Source of the DNA: Sinotaia quadrata
Taxonomy: Eukaryota; Mollusca; Gastropoda; Architaenioglossa; Viviparidae
DNA length: 64,000 nucleotides
Assembly: GCA_028829895.1 (NCBI GenBank)
Contig: CM054180.1
Location: 96,160,135 to 96,224,134, forward strand
Reading direction: 5' to 3'
This document shows positions 1-12,360 of this stretch, piece by piece. The notes under the pieces were generated by a model. The model was not told the DNA's origin, did not search any database, and saw only the letters and a program-made list of their open reading frames with translations. Made by a program: the position numbers and the translations under genes. Positions within the stretch are counted from its first letter, which is position 1. Each line of letters starts with the position of its first letter.

Positions 1-150
1 ATTTGAATTTATGGTTTATTTAAAGCCATTATCTGACCTTGAACTACTCTAGGGAAAACTAGAGGCATTTAAAATATGCAGCACGACTGGTTCTAATTCA
101 TTTCTGTCTGGAGAGCGAGCACCATCAGATCTGACTTTGAAGCTAATAGA

Positions 151-165
151 CACATCAAGGTGAGT
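151..165 (+). other. candidate splice donor of a 5' non-coding exon
   Basis: AAG|GTGAGT lies at 157-165 (intron would begin at 160), a near-consensus donor upstream of the first coding exon of the + strand GIMAP gene. It could end a 5' UTR exon. No start of transcription is visible, so this is only a candidate. Confidence 0.3.
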
Positions 166-415
166 AGTCTGTTTTCTTTTTCTCTTATGTATTGTCTCTA
201 TTTTTACCACCCGTGCCGTCTTCTATGACAGCATTTATAATGTGTTCTCGATAAAAAGGAAAAAAAAACATTTAAATATGCACTATTCGTGAGCCAAATA
301 TAACAGCTCTAAACTGTGGCTGTGATGGAAAGAAAAGAATTTAATATTTCTTCTGTACGCTTAAAATATAAACCTTCAAAAATTCAAATCAGAAACAGTT
401 CGACTGAAATGCGTA

Positions 416-422
416 ACACACA

Positions 423-486
<64 letters not shown>
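416..486. repeat. (CA)n microsatellite
   Basis: About 70 bp of CA dinucleotides with one interruption. Confidence 0.97.
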
Positions 487-488
<2 letters not shown>

Positions 489-820
489 TAATCCAAGAAA
501 GCCTTGAAAATAAATTGTACCTTTCTTATAAAGATAAATCAATATTCAGATGACATAACAAATGATATGCTAATAAGATTTTCCATAAAGTAACATTAAT
601 ATTAGCAGAGTGAATACCCAGTGATTGAACATGTTAAGATGGGTTATGCTGTGTGTGATAGCATTTGTGTTGTGCATGCGTGTGTGCGTGTTCCTGTGTA
701 CAGTATTAAGTCTCTGTGTGTATGTTTGCATTTGTTATTTAAACATTCTAAAATATTTTTTAAAAATAAAAATATGCATTCACGGTAGTGTAGCTCATCG
801 CCTCATCTTCCCAACCCACT

Positions 821-838
821 CTCCTCCTCCTCCTCCTC

Positions 839-902
<64 letters not shown>

Positions 903-903
903 A
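821..903. repeat. compound microsatellite (TCC)n-(ACT)n-(AC)n
   Basis: Three adjoining pure tracts: TCC to 840, ACT to 870, then AC. Confidence 0.97.
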
Positions 904-993
904 CTCCTGTCTGACCGCTATTGAATTTATAACAAATGATTCTAGATGAAACAATATTATTAAACTTGTTTTCTTTCGACTAATTATTTGCAG

Positions 994-1041
994 TAAATAC
1001 GGTAACAGAATTCACCGGCATGCACGTTGTGGACCAATCAG
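994..1041 (+). CDS. GIMAP gene 1, exon 1 (5' UTR plus start codon)
   Basis: Acceptor TTTGCAG ends at 993 and donor GTGAGT begins at 1042. The only ATG is at 1020 and gives seven codons plus one base, in phase with the next exon. The short coding length makes the start provisional. Confidence 0.55.
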
Positions 1042-3986
1042 GTGAGTGATTTTATATTGGACACGTCGACTTTGCATGTCTTAATCATGCGGTACTTAAT
1101 CTATCTGTATCATTATAATAATTATTAAAGGACAGTAGATTACTATGACGTCAGCAAATGCTGCTGCTGATTCTTGTCCTTTATTTGGTTACTACTTTAA
1201 TTGTGTACTTGTAAGTGCTTTGCATTCTAGACCTAGTACCATATAGTGAAGGAGTCTAAGTGTTTAGCACCCTACATCTTGAGCTTTTTATTCTTGATGT
1301 AGTCTAAGTGTTATGTATTCTAGAGTTGGTGCTCTGTACTTTTCAGTGTTTCTTGTGTTTTAGATAAAATGCTCTAACACATTTATTGTAAGTATCTTGT
1401 CTTCTAGATCTAAGGCTCTATATTTAAGTGTCATATATTCTAGATCTATCATCCAACTCTCATGATGGCTGTGCCTTAATTTCTAGGTACAGTGTTCTAT
1501 AATACTCAAGGGTGTGTGCCTTGATTTCCAGATCTAGTGTCCTGTGCTACTCATGGAAATATATACTCTAGATCTAGAGTTTGTATGAGTGACATAAGTA
1601 CATTACAATCTAGATCTAATGCCATAAACGTAAGGTGTCATAATTTTGAAAAGTTTCTAGTTCTTTGTACCTTGTACTCTCTATATAAGTTTTGTACTCC
1701 TGATTTAGTGCTCTCAATATTAGTGAATTGTACTCTAGATTTAGTGCTCTCAATATTAGTGAATTGTACTCTAGATTTAGTGCTCTAAATATTAGTGAAT
1801 TGTACTCTGGATTTAGTACTCTGTGAATTGTACTCTAGATTTAGTGCTCTAAATATTAGTGAATTGTACTCTAGATTTAGTACTCTCAATATTAGTGAAT
1901 TGCACTCTAGATTTAGTACTCTAAGTGAATTGCACTCTAGATTTAGTACTCTAAGTGAATTGCACTCTAGATTTAATACTTTAAAGAATTAATGCTTTTA
2001 AAATATAATTTGTGCAAGATACAAAGCATTATTTAATCATATAAGTCAAGAGGTCGGCAAACATTTCGGACTACTAGGCCATTTCATGAGGTCAAGAAGG
2101 CACGCTAGGCCAGAAGAAACAAGGTGTCCAAGGAAAGGTTGCTTTATTCAAAAATACAGTACGATAAAAAATGAATTTTAAACAAAAGTTGGCAAGTAAT
2201 CTGCAAATTTCTTCATTTACAAAATGGTCAAAAGTACACTATTACTAGGCTTGAATAAAAGTCTTTGCACTTTATGTTGTGCAATTTAATGTTTAATAAA
2301 GAGAAGACACCGTACAGTGTACAAATTCAAGGGGTAGCGATGGACAAAAGTTAGAAAAAATTTGAAACAAAACGATCTATAGGTTGATCAGGCCATCCTA
2401 CATACAGTACATACACTAATGTTGAACTTTAACGAAGCCAGTGATTGTACAATTAAAATAATTTCGGCTTTCTTACTTTTTAAAAATAAACTAGATTGTT
2501 GAAATGAAGGGGAACAAAACCGGGATCATTCAATTAGGCCGGATCCAATAATAAATAACTAAGGGGCATTACGCCGGACTGGAATACTAGCTAGGCCATA
2601 TCTGGCATAAGGCCGGACTTTGCCGACCCCTGGTATAAGTGATAATGTACTTCAAATTCCAATTGTATGAAGTGCATACAATTAATTAACGATAATGGAT
2701 CTTGAAATGCCATTTATTAATAAATAACACTAAAAGAGTATTGTAATTGATGATAATCATGGTAAGGGACTTTAATAGACTTCTATACAAACTACACATA
2801 AATTAAGATAATGAAGTAATGGATCCAGAAATGCTAATTGTACAAAACAATAGTTTTTATGATGGTACATGGCACTGAAATGCACTTATAAACATTTTAA
2901 GATATTAATGATAATAATAATGGATCTTGAAATGCCAATTATTAAATAAGATGTGGACAGTACTTGTAATTAATGATATTAATGGTAATGGTACGTGAAT
3001 TGCAATTATATAAATTTTGCAAAGCATGAAGTAAGGTAATGATGGTAATGGACATTCCATACAGCACACTGCAATCAGTGTTAATTTGATGGTTATGGCA
3101 TGCAAAATGACACTTTCATACAATGAAAGTATTAATGGTGATAATGGACGTTGAATTGCAAATTACATACAATACAAAATATCAGTCGTGATAATGGATC
3201 ATGAAATTTCAATAATAGGAGGAAACATTCATAATAACTTAGATATATATTACATAGACTAAATGAAGTTAACAAGATACTAAAGGTACAAAGTGATTAA
3301 TAAATCTGTAGCTATACATTAACTTAGATATACATTACACAGACTTAATGAAGTCAACAAGATACTAAAGGTACAAGGTGATTAATAAATCTGTAGCTAT
3401 ACATTAACTTAGATATACATTACACAGACTTAATGAAGTCAACAAGATACTAAAGGTACAAGGTGATTAATAAATCTGTAGCTATACATTATGCTGATTA
3501 GGGGTAATCTTTCAAAAACAATATGTTCAACAAGAGCCATATTTTACTTTAGTAAAACTAACGATAAACAAACAAAGCAATAAAATGTAAAATACAAATA
3601 AAACGAACGCTTTGTAAAAATCAAGATGACGAGGTACAAGCGGTTTATTTATAGTTTCAAACTGATGTTTTTCCTCTTTAATAAAAATGACTCACCATAG
3701 AAACACAGTATCATCACTGCTTGACTGAAACCTAATAAACACAGACTAATAATAGTAAACGGACTTAATATTTTCCCGAAATAGACAAATTCCTATTAAT
3801 TTTGTTCCGGTTTATAAGTGCTTCATTTATTTTCGCTCTGGAGTACCAAACAACAACATAAGCACTACGCCCACTGAATCAAAAATGCATGTTCACTGGC
3901 TTTGGTGTCATGCTAGAATACAGTCGAAATGAATGGGGTGGGGGTCATTTGTGTGTGTGTGTGTGTGTGTGAGTGTGTGTGTGTGT

Positions 3987-4057
<71 letters not shown>

Positions 4058-7000
4058 GTTATTAATTTTTAAGCAATCAAGAACTTGCAGTTATAAGTGG
4101 ATCCCATCGATGGTGCCTGTGTTTTTAAAATGCCATCCTCTGTCGCTCTGCTTTTGAGTGCCATTCTTTGCAGAAGTATTCTTACACTACAATCACTTGA
4201 AAGTTACAGAGCAGACCAAATTTTCTTTTATAAATTCTAATAGTTATTTTAATTTGCGGAGTGAAGGAAAGCATTTTTTTCTTTTCCTTTCTTTCAATTT
4301 TAACTCAATAGTTACTTGAAAGCTAATGTGTGCGTGCTGGTGGTGATGGGGGTGGGGTGGGGGTGACTCAACTGCTACTTGAAACTTTGTACATGTACGT
4401 GGGAGAGGGAGGGCATTTCCTAGCTCAATTCTGATAAAACAATCACTTGAAAATTAGGGCGTATATAATATATTTATGTTTGGAAACCACGAGTATTTGT
4501 AAGTTAAGGAGTCATACAATTTTATTCTTCTGTTCAAATTTTGGCACCAATGCCACTTAAATTTATTTTAGGAGTCGTACCAATTTTTCTTTTCTCTTCT
4601 CGTTTTGGCACACCATAAAGGCGCTCCAGTCTGAATGTCTACGCTCCAATGTTCCAAGAACTTGCCACATATGGGGCGCACATTATTTGTGAATGATCCC
4701 GGAAATCCACAAAAGTACTGACTTGTAGGGTAAATCATTTCCCGAGGCCATTTTAATTACATAACTTAATTAAAAACTGTAGTGCATTAGTAAACGTACC
4801 ACAGTAAAAGTAATGTTAGAAAATGTACTACAATAGAAAAATATACACTGCAATAGAAACATATTCACTGCAATAGAAACATACTGCATAAGAACACGAA
4901 CTTCAATAGAAAATTTACTGTAACAGAAAACATTCTGCAATAGAAAATGTTCCACATTAGAAAATGAAATGCAGTTGTACAAAACATACTGCAAAACAAA
5001 ACGTACTTCAAAACAAAACGTACTGCAACATAAAACGCACTGATTTATTCGGAACTGTAGCTGGAATGTTCAGCATGAAATGAAGAATGCCAAGACTCTT
5101 TCTTCAACAAAGGGTCACCATAAACGAAAGAAACAAACTATCATTACAGAAGACTTCTGCAGTATATGCACCTTTAGCACCTGCTTCTCTGAGAACAAAG
5201 ATTGGCACCGATGACATGTGACAAGAACCACACACATGAATCTGTGCACATGGCAACCAGCGGACAAAGGCAGTCTCGACATATCACTTTGTATAGTGCA
5301 GGTATCTGTCTTTCAGAGAAAATAAGTTTAAAAGGATCTTTTGGTCTCTGCATTAATTTAAGATAAGGCTGAAAATACTGACCGAGTTGTTTATCAGCCG
5401 ACCGGTATTGTTTTACAGATATCACCGCATGAGTGCTGGTATCATTAATCTCCCCTGTTGCTCAAAACGCGTTAGGGCTGTTTTCCTTCCTGGTCTGTTC
5501 TGGACAGGACAGAGTTGGATTATCGGGAGGAGTGGGGGCGAGTTCAAAATAAGAGAGTGGGCAAATATTTACCTTTGAAAGTATATGCGTAAATACATGT
5601 GCAGATCTTCACAGTTCCTCAAGTCAAGCCAATACAATTTTAATAACCTTAGAAGTTTTGTGGATCCGCACTAACGGTCTAACTCTAAGTCATTGTTCGC
5701 GGCACAAGCTCGCGTACATTTTGATAAAGAATAAAGGACAATGATTCTTAACCTCAAAAAAGAAGGGGAATAACTGTTGACCTTTCTTCTTCTTCTTTCT
5801 CTTTTCTACAGACATTGGATCAGGGCATTTTATGCCGACGCTATTAAGCGACGGTGGAATACAGGTTTTCGCGAACGAAAAGACTTGCCCCCCCAAGAAC
5901 TATAACAACACAGTATTGGGCAACAGCAACATTCTGGTACAGCCGGTTGGTCTTCAGTGGACCAGGACCCTAGAAGATATGTCGAACACGAGCAGCATAT
6001 ATTACCGCGGCAGAACAGACGCGGCATCCTCATCTACAGGTGACAGCTCGACCACGGGGACATCGAAGACAAGAAACGATAGCGTTAAATCGACGATGAC
6101 TGAGGACGAATGCAGTGAGTTGGTTTCTTTTTTGCTGAGCTTGCAGTTTTTTGAAGCTTTGACGCAAGCATAAAGCTTGTGCAGAAAGGACTGAATTAAT
6201 TTCCCTTGCCTCAATTTATTTTAGTAGTTTTATTTGTCTCATCTTTGCTACGTTAGGTAAAAGTGTACTACGAACTAGAGTGATTTCCCCTTAAGACCGG
6301 ATGCTAAACAGGATAGATAACGTCAATTCGTTTGCTGATGAGAGTACTAAAGATGAAAAAATGTTGATGCCGCTTATGGTGATGATATTTTATATTCACA
6401 ACTATTAACGTATCCCATAAACAGTAATGCTGCTAAGCATTACTTTAACTTGATGACAATGTAATGATGTAGATAATAATGATGGTACTGAAGATACTTT
6501 ACATTACAAATATACTATGATTTATTTACTCAAATGTATTTATTATTTTTAGATTTAAAATATGTAGCAATATATGTAGTCATTTCTTCATGTAAACTTA
6601 TTAAAAAGCACATGCACCTACTAGTCTAAGTGAAAGGGGAATAACTCATGCTGAACTGCAGGGAGTGATATCTAAAATGACTGCTGCTTAGTTAAATCAC
6701 CACAATCCGTTTTTCTTTAAATTTGTCCGAAAGATCAAATATTCAATGTCTCTTATCCTCCTACTACGATAAATGCTCACAGCTCTGCTACAAATGTAAG
6801 AGTTTCACAAAACTCATTCGTCCTCCTGTGTGCATGGTACCGTTAAGGACACATGTACTTCATATATATTAAATGCTAGTACGAAAGGTGCAATAAGAAA
6901 TGTAACGTCTTGCAAGACTTAACCTTTCTTAAACCCGATAATTTATGGATATCGTTCATTCCAAAAAAATAATACTTCATATTATCATTATTACTATTAG

Positions 7001-7190
7001 CAATGAAATTAATATTACAATATTCTTATGATTATGTTATTATTTTAATAACAATTGATCGTTATTAAGTAAAATAATAAATTTAAACAGTAGTAAAAAG
7101 ATTTGTGTATTATAACAGTTTTTTTCTTTATTCCTTCCTCGCTTGTCATTGCCATCCTGTCGCTTTCACAAATACTCATCACTCTGTGCG

Positions 7191-7265
<75 letters not shown>

Positions 7266-7707
7266 TAATAACAATATAAGCAAAACCAATAATTTGCTTT
7301 TGCCTTAAATGTATGTTTTCAAGTTAAACCGCCACAGAAAAAAATTGGGGTGGAGGTGCCGATAGAATGGGAAGTGTAAGACAAAGATGACTGCAGATTA
7401 ACATTGGGCATGAATTTGCTTTTGTTTGTTTTTCTCTAAAAGTTGATTTCCCGGATAAAGAATGTCGCATCGTCTTGCTGGGCAAGACTGGAAGCGGAAA
7501 GAGTTCTACTGGAAATACAATTCTGGGAATCGACAAATTTGGAACAAGCAAAGGTTTCAGGTCCACAACCGTTAAGTGCCAGAGACACTCTACACAACGG
7601 TTTGGAGTTCGACTTGAGGTAGGATAGGAAAAACCAAGGAAAGAAAGAAATACTCTCTGAATGTAGTTAATGTAATAATTTTCTCCGTTCTCTTTCCCTC
7701 CTCTTTG

Positions 7708-7803
<96 letters not shown>

Positions 7804-9457
7804 AATGCTTATATAGAAACAGAGACTTGTTGCCATATATAAATATTCATGCAGACATGTATCGTGCACAAACAAAAGCACAGTACAGACGTACAATAAC
7901 ACAGCCACAGTCACACAGTCACGTTGTACTTCACACGTACACACTCTAAGCAGCGTAAATAAATCATCTCTTAAATAATTATTAGGTTCGTAATTTATTT
8001 GCAAATGGTGGTCAACTTCATTAGTAAAAAATTTTACAAATTCGTTAACAGTAATAATACAGATTATGTCAACTTCAACTATCATTTATTCTCATTCCCC
8101 CCCCCCCGTCACCACTCCCATCTTCCAGTTACTAATTATGAAAACAGTGTGAAATGTAGGGCATCAAAAGTGGTAAATACCCATGACTAATCTGCGTGAA
8201 ATTAGTTTGTAGGGGTTATTACCATGTTAAAAAAAACTCTGCTGTTTTTTCATTCCCTGTGCACGTGCAGTTCATTAGTAGTGCTTCCTGTTGCATTTCA
8301 TGTGTCAAGGCCACAACAACACGTGTGCTGCTCTCTAGCTCCCTGGCTGAGAGGAAGCGAGCTTACAACACTATCAGAACGTCCTTCCTTCCGACCGGAA
8401 GTGATGCACTAAAATGTGTGTTCCACATCCCATCTCAGCGAGCCATCCAGCGTCGTTGACAGATTTCGACTTGCTCAGACGTATCAGACTCTGTCAGGAA
8501 GGGCAACGCGGGACATATTGCGAATGTCATAAAATCTACAATATAAATTATTTTAGTTCACTATTGCAAATAAAGCCTGTGACCTCATTTTTACCACCAT
8601 GAGCAGCCGTTATGCGATGTGAAAGACTCGTTATAACGGAATTTAAGCACCTCCGGAAATGCGCTTGATCACCATTACATTCCTAGCACAGGTGATAAAT
8701 CAGAAACTACTTTTGTTCGGTTATGGTGTATCCCTGAATCAAGTACATACAATGTTTTGCTGTCAATAATAATAGGGATACGGTTATGATCCCAACTCAG
8801 AAAGGCTGATTTTTTCCAAGTCGAATAGATAAAACATTTGCTCTACCCGTCCGATGGGCAGATTGATAAAATTAAATGTGTTCAGCAGTTATTCTTATTT
8901 TTAAAAAAATATAAATACTGTTTTTTATCATTTGTTCTAAATGAGTATGTGAATTGCACCAATAAAAAATAGTATAATTCGACAACTCTTTATTCTACAG
9001 ACATTGCAAAGGAGTTTATTTTCTGCGATTTGTTAAGATAAGTATTGGTGGTATATTCAGAAAGCAAAATTACCTCACTCAGCACAATTATATTTATAAT
9101 TAAATTATTGCAAAATGTATTTTCAACGTAATGTCGCTCTCTACATTTATTGTAGTTGCGGGTGGTTTAGGAACCGGGGGCCAAGCGTGTGACGTGTACT
9201 GTGTGACGAGTTGCGATATGGAGTGTGTACAAGTTTGTTCCAGTTTAGAGTGACGTTTTATGGACAACTCCTTTAGAGAATAACCATGCTTATATTGATT
9301 CCTGTTTAGCGTGACGTTTTATGGACAACTCCTTTAGAGAATAACCATGCTTATACTGATTCCTGTTCATCTAGGAATGTATATTAAGAAAAGTGGGTTG
9401 TATTACTCTGGTAAAAGTGGGTCAAACTTTATCGTGTGTGCGACTGTTAAGAAGCAG

Positions 9458-9534
<77 letters not shown>

Positions 9535-11892
9535 ACTCTTATATTCATGCACAAACATTCGTGCAATTCAATGAGAAATATGCCTATAAGTTCTCAAGGT
9601 TATAGCCTGTGATGTGTCTTCGCAAACTGTCCTTAATGCCGACATGAGTGTAAATTTGGTGACGTCATACACTCAAAACACTAAAGTGGCCACTCACGTA
9701 TTGCACAAGGATGATAATTTAAGACTGTGACAGTAACTGCATGGCACTGAGTTACGAATGGTATGAGGAACACTATTATAGAGACCGCACGGTATTAAGT
9801 CACAACGTGGTATGAGGAACACTAATGCAGCAACCGCATGGCATTGTGACGGCTTGGTAAGAGGAACATTATTACAGAGATAGGGCATTCGTACTTAAGA
9901 CCGTGACCAGAAGACGATGGTAGTTCACGACCACGTCACTGTAAAATATAAAAATGGTGGAACATTAATTCTTTTAGTAGTAAGATCAAACTAGGAAACA
10001 GCAGTACAATATGCGCGCGAAATCGGCCTAGACCGGAAGCGCTCCCAGTAAGTTAAGTAAGTACAACACGACGCCACGTGAAAACCATAGGTATAATTTT
10101 AAAAAAAAAGAAGTGAACATTACTTAATACAGCGTATAAAGTCGTTCGCACTGCAACCCATGCCAATTCTTCTTTCAGGTGGTCGACACCCCAGGCCTCT
10201 TCGACACCCATCTCGATCACGTGACTATTACGAAAGAGATCGCCCGGTGTCTGGGTGTAATTGCCCCTGGACCTCACGCCCTGCTGGTAGTTCTGCGCAT
10301 CGGCATGAGGTTCACTGAGGAAGAGGCAAAAGCGGTTGCCATGGTGAAGGACATCTTTGGTGAGCAGATCATGCGCTACGTCATCATAATTTTTACTCAC
10401 GGCGACCAGCTACAGGACGCGGAGTCTGGACCGGAAGCGGAATCCAAAGCGATGGAAAAGATGTTAAGCAGTTCGCCTGCCAGTCTTAGGAGCTTTGTTA
10501 AGGTATGAATAGTGTCGCATTACTTCCAAGCTTGAACGACCTTTAGAGAGGTCAACCATCGTTGGCTAAGAGGTGTGCGTGTAATTAAGAATGTGAAGAA
10601 AAATCCCTTGATTAGGACAAAGCCATGTACGAACATGTACCAAAGTGAGAGCTATCTTTGCTTGTCAAGCTTTGAAGATATTAGCAACTCCTCTTAATAT
10701 CTTCTCCATTTTTAATTTTCAGGTGAGAAGCGAGTGTGTGGAAAGCTTTTCACTAACCTTGTAACAACATATAATTTAACAATCATTGATGTTCTGGTTG
10801 AAAGGTAGAGTAGAGGAATGACGACAATTAATTTCAACACACTTTACCGAGTTATCACCACTTGAATATAATAGATAACTGTACTAATGTGAACATGATG
10901 TGCAGTTTATGCCTGCTTTCTTCAGGCAAAGGCGTGGTTTGTTGTGGGTACTTGTCCGTTAAAATTGCGAAAAGTGTACCTGATGAGTAGTGGTGATTTT
11001 ACGTTACGTTTCGCTGGGATGTCGCCGCATGCAGAAAAAAATTATCATTTTCGTAGCTCGCTGTTACGAGCTAGATAACAGCTATGGCAGTCGGCGTAAT
11101 GTCGCCAGTCCTCGCGTAATTCTCTTGGCAAATTCTAATTTTAAATAGAAATAATAGAAATAACTTAGTCTACTTTTGGCACTGATCTAAAAGTATAGTT
11201 TTAAAATATTAATATAATAAACGCTACAGATAATAAAATAAATAAATAATATCAATAAGTGTATAATGATCTCAACATTTGTTACTTTCCACAGGAAGCC
11301 GGAAATCGCTATGTGATATTCAACAACAATGGAAGCCCGGAAGCGAACGCTAATCAGGTTGGACAACTCTTGGAAACGATCAAGCTCATGGTCTTGAACA
11401 ATGAGGGGCAATGCTACACTAGTCCTCTTTTGACCGTCGTGGAGGATTACATGAAGGAAAGAGAGAGCCAGGTTTTCAGCCAACTGAACAGAGGCAGCGC
11501 CAAGAGACCCAGGTCTGAAACCGGGTATATTATGTCTTCTATAGACAAAAGTAGGACATCAGAGACATATAGACACCTAATGCTAGACAATAGGTGTAAA
11601 CGAAAGATTTGTTTGTTTTACATGAAAGGCAATTGGTAAACTTACTTTTAATGACTGTCGTATGCTCAAAGCCGGTTTCTATTTTTTAACGAGAAACAAT
11701 CAAAATTCCGTCACATTATCTTTTATAATACAGTGTATTTCTACCGTAGATAGGAAAATAATAATGTATGTTCATTATGTGCTTACAAAGTATACCTTTT
11801 GCCTATGTGTGTGTGTGTATATCTTTCTATCTAACTACCAGTCTTTATATAGTTGGATGGATGGATAGATAGATAGGTAGATGGATGATAGT

Positions 11893-11949
<57 letters not shown>

Positions 11950-12360
11950 GGATGATAGTTAGTTAGATAGATATTTAGATAGATAGGTAGTAGATAGATA
12001 GTTTAAGTATATACATGTAACAAACAGGTATTACATCTCAGTAAGATAAGACTCGGGATAAATTTCATCGACCAGAGCTGTAATATTCAAGCTGAAGTAT
12101 TACTGTGATTTATTTGTGAACAAGTTTGTCATGTTTTGCTTTTGTTTTTTTTTCTTTCCGACAGTAACGAAACAGAGCAACTCCATTATCGAGACATCGT
12201 CCGTGAAGAAGTGGTGGAGACTGACTGCCCTTTGATACAACGGATCTCGACTGCAATCCAGGGAGTGATTCCATTTCTGCGCAATACTCTGCCAGTTCTT
12301 CTGAAACTGCTGTGGAACGCCGTCATCCCAATGGCAGCAACCAGATGCAACATCCTGTGA
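1020..12360 (+). CDS. GIMAP/AIG1-family GTPase with CaaX-like C-terminus (six coding exons)
   Basis: Join 1020-1041, 5812-6114, 7443-7618, 10179-10502, 11295-11512, 12165-12360: 1239 nt, 412 residues. All junctions are GT/AG and phases agree throughout (1,1,0,0,2). Residues 1-108 are a Ser/Thr/Asn-rich extension I do not recognise. The AIG1 GTPase follows: G1 P-loop GKTGSGKS at 122-129, G3 DTPG at 170-173, the GIMAP box GPHALLVVLR near 198-207, a G4-position THGD at 240-243 and an NRYVIFNN block near 278-285. The tail is hydrophobic (about 380-406) and ends RCNIL, a CaaX box with Leu last. Vertebrate GIMAPs are GTPases of lymphocyte survival and membranes; invertebrate members are linked to immune responses. 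A membrane-associated GTPase is inferred. The gene is convergent with the zinc-finger GIMAP at 22960-32777, whose core exons match in length and phase. GTPase assignment is firm; the first two exons are less certain. Confidence 0.88.
1220..1985. repeat. degenerate minisatellite built on CTAGAT(C/T)TAGTxCTCT
   Basis: The right half (from 1691) is regular, with units of about 27 or 39 bp sharing GAATTGTACTCTAGATTTAG. The left half is an older, diverged version. It keeps short frames open on the + strand, which I treat as by-products. Confidence 0.85.
2047..2632. mobile_element. non-autonomous hAT-type MITE
   Basis: 586 bp. The left end AGGTCGGCAAA and the inverted right end GGGGTCGGCAAAG match as terminal inverted repeats of the CAGGGGTCGGCAAA type known from hAT elements. 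The flanks are ATATAAGT (2039-2046) and GTATAAGT (2633-2640), an 8-bp target duplication with one mismatch. No transposase ORF inside. It lies in the first intron of GIMAP gene 1. Confidence 0.78.
2641..3232. other. intronic stretch with degenerate AATGATAATGGATCTTGAAATGCC repeats
   Basis: The motif GATAATGGATCTTGAAATGC recurs loosely at least five times. Nothing else seen; part of intron 1 of GIMAP gene 1. Confidence 0.5.
3237..3491. repeat. 85-bp tandem repeat, 3 copies
   Basis: Units start ACTTAGATATA at about 3237, 3322 and 3407; copies 2 and 3 are almost identical. Confidence 0.92.
3948..4057. repeat. (GT)n microsatellite
   Basis: About 110 bp of GT with two single-base interruptions. 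Confidence 0.97.
4780..5035. repeat. degenerate short-unit array (AATAGAAAAC-type)
   Basis: Repeated AxAGAAAAxxTACTGCAA motifs at roughly 18-20 bp spacing. Intron 1 of GIMAP gene 1. Confidence 0.6.
5812..6114 (+). CDS. GIMAP gene 1, exon 2 (Ser/Thr-rich N-terminal extension)
   Basis: Follows a long pyrimidine tract and CAG at 5809-5811; donor GTGAGT at 6115. 303 nt, phase 1 to phase 1, open throughout. Encodes about 101 residues rich in Ser, Thr, Asn and Gly, probably disordered. No known domain recognised. An ATG at 5832 in the same frame is an alternative start. Confidence 0.65.
7194..7262. repeat. (CA)n microsatellite
   Basis: Pure CA tract in intron 2 of GIMAP gene 1. Confidence 0.97.
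7443..7618 (+). CDS. GIMAP gene 1, exon 3 (P-loop)
   Basis: Acceptor CTAAAAG ends at 7442; donor GTAGGA at 7619. 176 nt, phase 1 to 0. Encodes the G1 P-loop GKTGSGKSSTGNTILG and the switch I region through FGVRLE. Directly homologous to 26758-26921 of the second GIMAP gene. Confidence 0.93.
7711..7803. repeat. (CT)n-(AC)n compound microsatellite
   Basis: CT to 7788, then AC. It begins about 90 bp after the P-loop exon donor. Confidence 0.97.
9238..9365. repeat. 63-bp tandem duplication
   Basis: GTGACGTTTTATGGACAACT and the following bases occur at about 9250 and 9310, nearly identical. Confidence 0.9.
9458..9532. repeat. (CA)n microsatellite
   Basis: Pure CA tract in intron 3 of GIMAP gene 1. 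Confidence 0.97.
9690..9880. repeat. degenerate ~60-bp array
   Basis: GGTATGAGGAACACTA and nearby GCATGGCA-type motifs recur three times with divergence. Confidence 0.6.
10179..10502 (+). CDS. GIMAP gene 1, exon 4 (G3, GIMAP box, G4)
   Basis: Acceptor TTTCAG ends at 10178; donor GTATGA at 10503. 324 nt, phase 0 to 0, the same length as its counterpart in the second GIMAP gene. Encodes VVDTPGLFDT (G3), the conserved GPHALLVVLR box and FTHGD in the G4 position. Confidence 0.95.
11295..11512 (+). CDS. GIMAP gene 1, exon 5 (end of GTPase domain)
   Basis: Acceptor CCACAG ends at 11294; donor GTCTGA at 11513. 218 nt, phase 0 to 2. Carries NRYVIFNN, then a helical region with charged residues. The weak donor is supported because it alone restores the frame into the terminal exon and matches the counterpart (RKR then GTCAGT) in the second gene. 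Confidence 0.88.
11856..12000. repeat. (GATA)n microsatellite
   Basis: GATA units with a few GATG/GTTA variants, in the last intron of GIMAP gene 1. Confidence 0.95.
12165..12360 (+). CDS. GIMAP gene 1, terminal exon (hydrophobic tail, CNIL)
   Basis: Acceptor TCCGACAG ends at 12164; TGA stop at 12358-12360. 196 nt, exactly the length of the terminal exon of the second GIMAP gene. Encodes a hydrophobic, Leu/Pro-rich helix and ends Arg-Cys-Asn-Ile-Leu-stop. Confidence 0.88.

Noticed and set aside
3237..3491. CRISPR-like array
   Set aside because: Contiguous tandem copies without spacers, in a eukaryotic intron; the same holds for the other minisatellites.
7324..8085. 253-codon minus-strand ORF
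   Set aside because: It is antisense to the P-loop exon of GIMAP gene 1 and runs through the (CT)n tract as Glu-Arg repeats; no homology of its own.
10053..10400. 115-codon minus-strand ORF
   Set aside because: Shadow of the G3/G4 exon of GIMAP gene 1 on the opposite strand.
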